DNA of 9,124 nucleotides from Chloroflexota bacterium (lineage in GTDB: Bacteria > Chloroflexota > Dehalococcoidia > Tepidiformales > Tepidiformaceae): positions 1 through 9,124 of the forward strand of contig JAKALX010000129.1 of NCBI GenBank assembly GCA_021823905.1, read 5' to 3'. The notes under the pieces are model-generated. The model ran no database searches and had not been told where the DNA came from. It worked only from the letters and a program-made list of their open reading frames with translations. Below are positions 5,931 to 9,124 of the stretch, piece after piece (positions within the stretch are counted from its first letter, which is position 1; each line of letters opens with the position of its first letter). Made by a program: the position numbers and the translations under genes.

Positions 5931-6425
5931 ATGAAGCGTTCGATGCTCGCGCTCGCCGCTGCCGCGCTCACCGCCGTTGTCGCGGTGGTGCTGTCGAGCG
6001 TCTGCTCGCAAGGCAGCGGAACCACCGTCGCGAACAGCCAGCTCCCGGCGGCAACCTCGGAAGCCGCGCCCGCCGGCACGGTGCTCCTGACCATCACCCG
6101 CGGCGGGACAGTCCTGCACGCGTGGACCCTCGCCGGCCTCCGCGCGACCGTCCCGTTCACGCAGGTCACCGTCGACGGCGAAGTGCAGAACGGCCCGCTC
6201 CTTCGCGACGTGCTCGCCGCATCAGCCGTGGGCGATTGGAGTCACGCAGTTGCCATCGGGAAGGGCCCCGCGCTAGCCTCAAATGTCACCGTCCAGATCG
6301 ACGCGTCGAAGATCGACCACACGTGGATCCTGGACGTCACCAACCGGAACACGCTCAAGCTGGCAGCTGCCGGGTTGTCCCGGACAGACTGGGCGAGAGA
6401 CGTCAGCGAGATCAGGATCGACTGA
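5931..6425 (+). CDS. Exported protein with a molybdopterin-oxidoreductase-like domain, function unknown
   Basis: A 164-residue protein: MKR followed by a hydrophobic helix at 5-24 (signal peptide or anchor), an Ala/Ser/Thr-rich linker (27-49), then a globular domain. The pattern WTLAGL (65-70), VTVDGEVQNGPLLRDVLAASAV (79-100) and the end LKLAAAG..RTDWARDVSEIRI (142-163) resembles small secreted proteins with the sulfite-oxidase-like molybdopterin-binding fold, as judged by eye. The only cysteine is C25 at the end of the hydrophobic segment; VCS is a poor lipobox and no Cys remains to ligand Mo, so a catalytic Mo centre is unlikely. Start: the frame opens at GTG 5862, but ATG 5931 places the signal sequence at the N-terminus. 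The stop codon directly abuts the ATG of the next gene (TGA-ATG, no gap), implying translational coupling. Possible roles are binding a pterin or a ligand for the downstream membrane protein; this is inference. Confidence 0.7.
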   Translation: MKRSMLALAAAALTAVVAVVLSSVCSQGSGTTVANSQLPAATSEAAPAGTVLLTITRGGTVLHAWTLAGLRATVPFTQVTVDGEVQNGPLLRDVLAASAVGDWSHAVAIGKGPALASNVTVQIDASKIDHTWILDVTNRNTLKLAAAGLSRTDWARDVSEIRID

Positions 6426-7154
6426 ATGGCGACCACGGTCATCATCGCCGTCGACGACACCGACATGCCCGGCACTCGCGGGACGGGGCGGCTTGCGCGG
6501 GAGCTCGGCGCGGCGCTGGAGGCTGCCGGAAAAGGACGCCTCGCTGGCGTCACTCGCCACCAGTTCCACGTCGGGCCGGGCGTGCCGATGACCTCGCACA
6601 ACTCGGCCGCGGCGCTCGCCCTCGACACGAGCAGTTCGCTGGACGATCTCGAGGCGTTCGCGCGTGCGTTCATGAGCCGCGAGTTCATCGAGGGCTCGGA
6701 TCCCGGGCTCGCGCTCCTCGACGGCCCAGCGCCCCAGCCGGTTATCGCGTTTGCACGCCGCGCGCAGCGCGAGCTTGTCACCCGAATCGAGGCCGAGCAG
6801 TTGGCCGAACGCTACGCGCTCCGCGTCCGTGGCCTCGGCGGCACGCGCGACGGTGTGATCGGCGCGATGAGCGCCGCGGCCCTGCGCTGGGACGGGAACG
6901 ACGGGAGATTCGTTGGCCTCCCGGCGATCCGCGATCTCCTCGGGAGAGTAACGGTAGGCGAGGCCATGGCACGCGCCCCTATCGCCGCCATTGTCGAAGA
7001 AACCACCGCCAGACCACTTGACCCGGCCGCTATTCTCGACACCGGCGATTGGGTTCGCCCGAGGCTTGTCGGCGGGCGCGCGGTGGTCGTCGCGAGGCCA
7101 ACAACTACGCCAGGAGTGTGGATCAATGTCGACCATCGCACGCACGAGGATTAA
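6426..7154 (+). CDS. Stand-alone TiaS-like (Thr18-Cyt34 kinase domain-like) protein, function unknown
   Basis: A 242-residue cytoplasmic protein. The order of conserved elements matches the N-terminal kinase domain of archaeal TiaS (tRNA-Ile2 agmatinylcytidine synthase): AVDDTDMPGTRGTGRLA (8-24, with D10, D11 and D13 as likely metal/ATP ligands), TRHQFHVGPGVPMTSHNSAA (43-62), SREFIEGSDPGLALLDG (84-100) and GLGGTRDGVIGAMSAAAL (136-153). TiaS proteins are about 400 or more residues with further nucleic-acid-binding and zinc-ribbon domains. Those are absent here, and the protein contains no cysteine. Bacteria modify tRNA-Ile2 with TilS instead, so tRNA agmatinylation is unlikely, and an ATP-dependent phosphotransfer on another substrate is possible. 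The start ATG follows the previous stop with no gap, and its 3' end overlaps the membrane-protein gene by 29 nt, so the three are almost certainly co-expressed. The assignment rests on motif order judged by eye. Confidence 0.65.
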   Translation: MATTVIIAVDDTDMPGTRGTGRLARELGAALEAAGKGRLAGVTRHQFHVGPGVPMTSHNSAAALALDTSSSLDDLEAFARAFMSREFIEGSDPGLALLDGPAPQPVIAFARRAQRELVTRIEAEQLAERYALRVRGLGGTRDGVIGAMSAAALRWDGNDGRFVGLPAIRDLLGRVTVGEAMARAPIAAIVEETTARPLDPAAILDTGDWVRPRLVGGRAVVVARPTTTPGVWINVDHRTHED

Positions 7155-7707
7155 CCCGCTCGCCGCCGAAGAGCGGCCACTCGCCTTCGACGTCGGTGTT
7201 GCATTGCTGACCGGCCTCGGGATCGCCCTGGCGAAACGGACGCTGGACTTTCACCTCGGCGTTCCGGGCCACGCGGGCGCGTCATGGATCGCCGTGCTCG
7301 TGCTTGGCGCACTTGTCAACCGCCGGCCGGGAATGACCCTCCTCGCGGGCGCGTCGGCTGGCGGCTGGGGCGTTCCGCTGGGCCTTCATCAGTCAGCGCT
7401 CTACAACGCGGAGCTCTTCGGCTCGGCGGCAGCCGCAATCGACATCCTGATGGCTCTGCGGCTGCCGATCGCAACCATGATCGGCGCCGCGGTCGCCGGC
7501 GCGCTCGCCCACGCGACGAAATTCGCCTTCATCTATGTCTACGCAAGCGGGACGGGGGTGGTGAAGCACTTCGAGGTCTATGGCGTCACCACGGCCCTTC
7601 GCAACCACCTGCTCTTCGGCGTCGTCGGCGGCCTCATTGCCTGGGCGGTCTTCAACGCCGCGCGCTCCGCCGCTGAGGCTCGCGATCCGTCAGGCGGCAA
7701 TCCATAG
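7126..7707 (+). CDS. Integral membrane protein, possible ECF-type S component, function unknown
   Basis: A 193-residue hydrophobic protein with about five or six membrane segments, roughly at 20-37, 51-65, 68-84, 97-112, 112-137 and 160-178. Features include AKRTLDFHLGVPGHAGASW (36-54) before the second helix, a glycine-rich ASAGGWG (76-82), and NHLLFGVVGGLIAW (160-173) near the end. Size, helix count and Gly/Ala-rich helices are reminiscent of substrate-binding S components of energy-coupling-factor transporters, but no family-defining motif was recognised and no EcfA/EcfT gene is nearby. The frame opens earlier (6991), but ATG 7126 has AGGAG (7112-7116) 9 nt upstream and leaves only a 29-nt overlap with the preceding gene. 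Co-transcription with the TiaS-like and exported molybdopterin-fold-like proteins suggests a joint role in taking up or processing a small molecule. Confidence 0.7.
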   Translation: MSTIARTRINPLAAEERPLAFDVGVALLTGLGIALAKRTLDFHLGVPGHAGASWIAVLVLGALVNRRPGMTLLAGASAGGWGVPLGLHQSALYNAELFGSAAAAIDILMALRLPIATMIGAAVAGALAHATKFAFIYVYASGTGVVKHFEVYGVTTALRNHLLFGVVGGLIAWAVFNAARSAAEARDPSGGNP

Positions 7708-7784
7708 CTCGACAAGCCTGGCTCGGCCACCGCGTTGCCGCCCGCACGTCGCAGAGGTGGCAGCAGGGTGTAGCCCATCGCGTT

Positions 7785-7824
7785 GGGTGTATCCTGTCAC
7801 CCGGTGGCGGGGCCCGGAGGCCCC
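7785..7824 (+). promoter_or_regulatory. Leader hairpins; the second encloses the ribosome-binding site of the LysM gene
   Basis: GGGGCC-CGGA-GGCCCC (7809-7824) is a six-pair all-GC stem with a 4-nt loop ending one base before ATG 7826. The Shine-Dalgarno GGAGG (7816-7820) lies in its loop and 3' arm, so folding would hide it. A smaller stem GGGTG/CACCC (7785-7789 / 7798-7802) precedes it. TATCCT (7790-7795), in that loop, could be a -10 box, but no -35 was seen. The rest of 7708-7825 shows nothing else recognisable. Confidence 0.45.
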
Positions 7825-7825
7825 G

Positions 7826-8692
7826 ATGGCAAGCAACCAGGCGCATGGCGCATCCCGCTGGCGAGCACCGGGCTGCCGCCGTGTGGGGATCGCAACCATT
7901 GTGGCCGGCCTCTGCGCCCTGCCGGTCACCCTGGCAGTCGCAATCGAAACGCACGTGGTCGCGCCCGGCGAGACGCTCTCCGGGATCGCGGACCAGTACG
8001 GGATCAGCGTCGAGGAACTGGCCAGCGAGAACGGCATCGCGGACCCAGATCTGATCTTCGCTGGTCAGGAACTCAACATCGGAACGGGAACCACCACCCA
8101 GGGCGCGGCATCGGCGGCGCCCGCCACCCGGCTGATACACACCGTCGCCGAGGGCGAAACCCTCTCGGACATCGCCCTTCTCTTCGAAACCACGGTCGAC
8201 GAGATCGTTCGCCTCAATGCCGTCGAAGACCCGGACCTCATCGTCGTGGGGCGCGAGCTGCGCATCCCGGTGGGCCACGCCAGCAGCCATGTTTCGAAAG
8301 CCGAGGCGCGCGCGATCCTGCGCGACGCCGAGGCCGAGTTCGGGCTCCCGCGCGGCCTCCTCCTCGCCCTCGCCTGGCAGGAGAGCGGCTGGCAGCAGGG
8401 AGTCACAAGCGACGCCGGCGCCATCGGACTCACCCAGCTCCTCCCCACGACCGCCAGCTGGGCGATCGACCAGTTCGTCCCGGACGCGCACAACTGGCGG
8501 GGCAGCGCGACGGACAACGCGCGCATGGGCGCCGCCATCCTCGCCTACTACCTCCATCGCACCGGCGGCGACGAGCGGATGGCGCTCGCCGCCTACTACC
8601 AGGGTTGGAAGAGCGTCTCCGAGCACGGCTTCTTCGACGAAACAGTTGACTACGTTGACAACGTCATCGGGCTCCAGGCGCAGTTCCAGTAG
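7826..8692 (+). CDS. Membrane-anchored double-LysM lytic transglycosylase
   Basis: A 288-residue cell-wall enzyme. A basic N-terminus (11-19) and a hydrophobic helix (20-40) anchor or export it. LysM repeat 1 (about 42-86) starts THVVAPGETLSGIADQYGIS, and LysM repeat 2 (about 104-148) contains IHTVAEGETLSDIALLFETT; both bind peptidoglycan. After a short linker, a goose-lysozyme/Slt-type domain runs from about 160 to 284, with catalytic Glu186 in WQESGW (184-189), GAIGLTQLLP (198-207) and MALAAYYQGW (252-261). Such enzymes cleave the MurNAc-GlcNAc bond forming 1,6-anhydroMurNAc, in wall turnover. The frame is open from 7580, but ATG 7826 puts the signal helix first and has GGAGG 5 nt upstream. 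It is 118 nt from the preceding membrane-protein gene and its own leader is structured, so it is probably a separate unit. Confidence 0.9.
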   Translation: MASNQAHGASRWRAPGCRRVGIATIVAGLCALPVTLAVAIETHVVAPGETLSGIADQYGISVEELASENGIADPDLIFAGQELNIGTGTTTQGAASAAPATRLIHTVAEGETLSDIALLFETTVDEIVRLNAVEDPDLIVVGRELRIPVGHASSHVSKAEARAILRDAEAEFGLPRGLLLALAWQESGWQQGVTSDAGAIGLTQLLPTTASWAIDQFVPDAHNWRGSATDNARMGAAILAYYLHRTGGDERMALAAYYQGWKSVSEHGFFDETVDYVDNVIGLQAQFQ

Positions 8693-8694
8693 CG

Positions 8695-8820
8695 ATTTAC
8701 AATTCACAATTCACGATTGCCGATTCGGACCTGGCACTCGGGACTCAGGACCTGGAACTTGGGACTTGGGACTTGGGACTTGGGACTTGGGACTTGGGAC
8801 TTGGGACTTGGGACTTGGGC
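8695..8820. repeat. Heptanucleotide tandem array, 18 units, graded from degenerate to perfect
   Basis: From 8695 the sequence reads in uninterrupted steps of seven for 126 bases. The last nine units (8758-8820) are CTTGGGA, eight of them perfect and the ninth ending in C. The nine upstream units keep the 7-base phase but drift. The first three are AT-rich (ATTTACA, then ATTCACA and ATTCACG), followed by ATTGCCG and ATTCGGA, then CT-type units such as CTCGGGA and CTCAGGA. It starts 2 nt after the transglycosylase stop codon and ends 46 nt before the aminotransferase ATG. Because 7 is not a multiple of 3, any frame through it gives a 7-residue peptide repeat, so open frames here are artefacts. 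Confidence 0.95.
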
Positions 8821-8830
8821 CTCCCCGGCG

Positions 8831-8860
8831 TTGGTCCCAACACCCGCCAATCGCTACCCT
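8831..8860 (+). promoter_or_regulatory. Candidate leaderless promoter for the DegT-type gene
   Basis: TTGGTC (8831-8836), an 18-bp spacer and TACCCT (8855-8860) precede ATG 8867 by 6 nt. No Shine-Dalgarno is present. TANNNT about 6-7 nt before the start codon is the layout of leaderless transcripts in many GC-rich bacteria. The -10 box lies in a small palindrome CGCTA-CCC-TAGCG (8852-8864). GTCCCAA (8834-8840) is the exact reverse complement of the repeat unit TTGGGAC, so the array could pair with this region. Confidence 0.4.
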
Positions 8861-8866
8861 AGCGCC

Positions 8867-9124
8867 ATGACCGAGCTCCGGATCCCGTTCTTCCGGCCGA
8901 GCATCAGCGACGACGACGTCCAGGCCGTGGTCGACACGTTGCGCAGCGGCTGGCTGACCACGGGAGTGAACGTCTCGGCCCTGGAGGCCGAGCTTGCCGC
9001 CTACTGCCGCGCCAGGCACGTGAACGCCGTGAACTCCGCGACGGCGGCGCTGCACCTCGCTCTGGCCGCCTGGGACGTCGGGCCCGGCGACGAGGTCATC
9101 GTGCCCGTGTATACGTTCACCGCG
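8867..9124 (+). CDS. DegT/DnrJ/EryC1 family sugar aminotransferase, N-terminal part (cut by window edge)
   Basis: 86 codons open to the window edge. Family signatures are clear: IPFFRPSI (6-13), the SGWLTTG motif (27-33), LEAELAAYCRARHVNAVNSA (39-58), the TAALHLAL segment (59-66), and GPGDEVIVPVYTFTA (72-86). Members use pyridoxal phosphate to transaminate 4- or 3-keto nucleotide sugars (for example UDP- or dTDP-linked) for polysaccharide, glycan or antibiotic sugars. The full protein is usually about 370-400 residues. The catalytic lysine and the rest lie outside the window, so which sugar is made is not visible. ATG 8867 fits the family N-terminus. There is no ribosome-binding site, but a TACCCT -10-like box stands 6 nt upstream. 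It probably starts a new surface-polysaccharide unit unrelated to the transglycosylase, separated from it by the heptad array. Confidence 0.92.
   Translation, partial: MTELRIPFFRPSISDDDVQAVVDTLRSGWLTTGVNVSALEAELAAYCRARHVNAVNSATAALHLALAAWDVGPGDEVIVPVYTFTA

Noticed and set aside
6122..7021. Plus-strand frame of 299 codons over the TiaS-like gene
   Set aside because: Extremely Arg/Pro-rich shadow in another frame; the 6426-7154 frame has the conserved motifs and a coupled start.
7708..7825. Possible c-di-GMP or c-di-AMP riboswitch before the LysM gene
   Set aside because: Such switches often control cell-wall hydrolases, but I found none of their conserved core sequences in this short gap, only the local hairpins.
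8695..8820. CRISPR array
   Set aside because: Units are 7 bp, contiguous and without spacers, and no cas genes are present.
8711..9055. Minus-strand open frame encoding a PSPKSQV repeat protein
   Set aside because: The peptide repeat is simply the 7-bp DNA array read in three phases; the rest is antisense to the DegT-type gene.
1..9124. tRNA, rRNA or insertion sequence
   Set aside because: No cloverleaf-like segment, rRNA core sequence, transposase motif or terminal inverted repeat was recognised on either strand by eye.

Overview
The window is a GC-rich bacterial segment (roughly two thirds G+C by eye) with short intergenic gaps, mixed ATG/GTG starts and mostly clear Shine-Dalgarno sites. 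No rRNA, tRNA, CRISPR array, transposase or phage gene was recognised. The gene mix (a CYP124/125/142-type P450 with a 3Fe-4S ferredoxin, acyl-CoA ligase, LysM transglycosylase, and intergenic 7-bp repeats) would fit a Chloroflexota or actinobacterium-like free-living organism. That is an inference, not something the sequence proves.

Region 1 (1-5506) is a lipid/terpenoid-oxidation neighbourhood. It opens with the N-terminus of an MMPL/RND-type transporter on the minus strand, cut by the window edge. A minus-strand ferredoxin -> cytochrome P450 pair follows, transcribed away from a divergent plus-strand acyl-CoA ligase. A minus-strand aldehyde dehydrogenase converges on the ligase with an 18-nt gap. 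Together these could hydroxylate a hydrophobic chain (P450 + ferredoxin), oxidise the aldehyde to an acid (ALDH) and activate the acid as a CoA thioester for beta-oxidation (ligase). An alcohol dehydrogenase and a ferredoxin reductase would have to come from elsewhere. A 6-2-6 palindrome in front of the P450 and a 6-6-6 palindrome in front of the ALDH are candidate operators.

Region 2 (5609-7707) is the most unusual part. It is a tight plus-strand set: a molbindin-like Mop protein; a small exported protein resembling a molybdopterin-oxidoreductase fold but with no cysteine in its mature part; a stand-alone protein resembling the kinase domain of archaeal TiaS (which bacteria do not use for tRNA-Ile2); and a five- or six-helix membrane protein reminiscent of ECF-transporter S components. 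The last three are joined by a 0-nt stop/start junction and a 29-nt overlap. The set could be an undescribed molybdenum- or cofactor-linked uptake/modification system. The functional link is inference from gene order.

Region 3 (7708-9124) carries a membrane-anchored double-LysM lytic transglycosylase whose ribosome-binding site lies inside a GC hairpin, then a striking 18-unit heptanucleotide array, then the start of a DegT/DnrJ/EryC1 sugar aminotransferase that looks leaderless. A decayed heptad array of a different unit lies at about 626-670 behind the P450 gene, and an 11-mer is shared by both sites.
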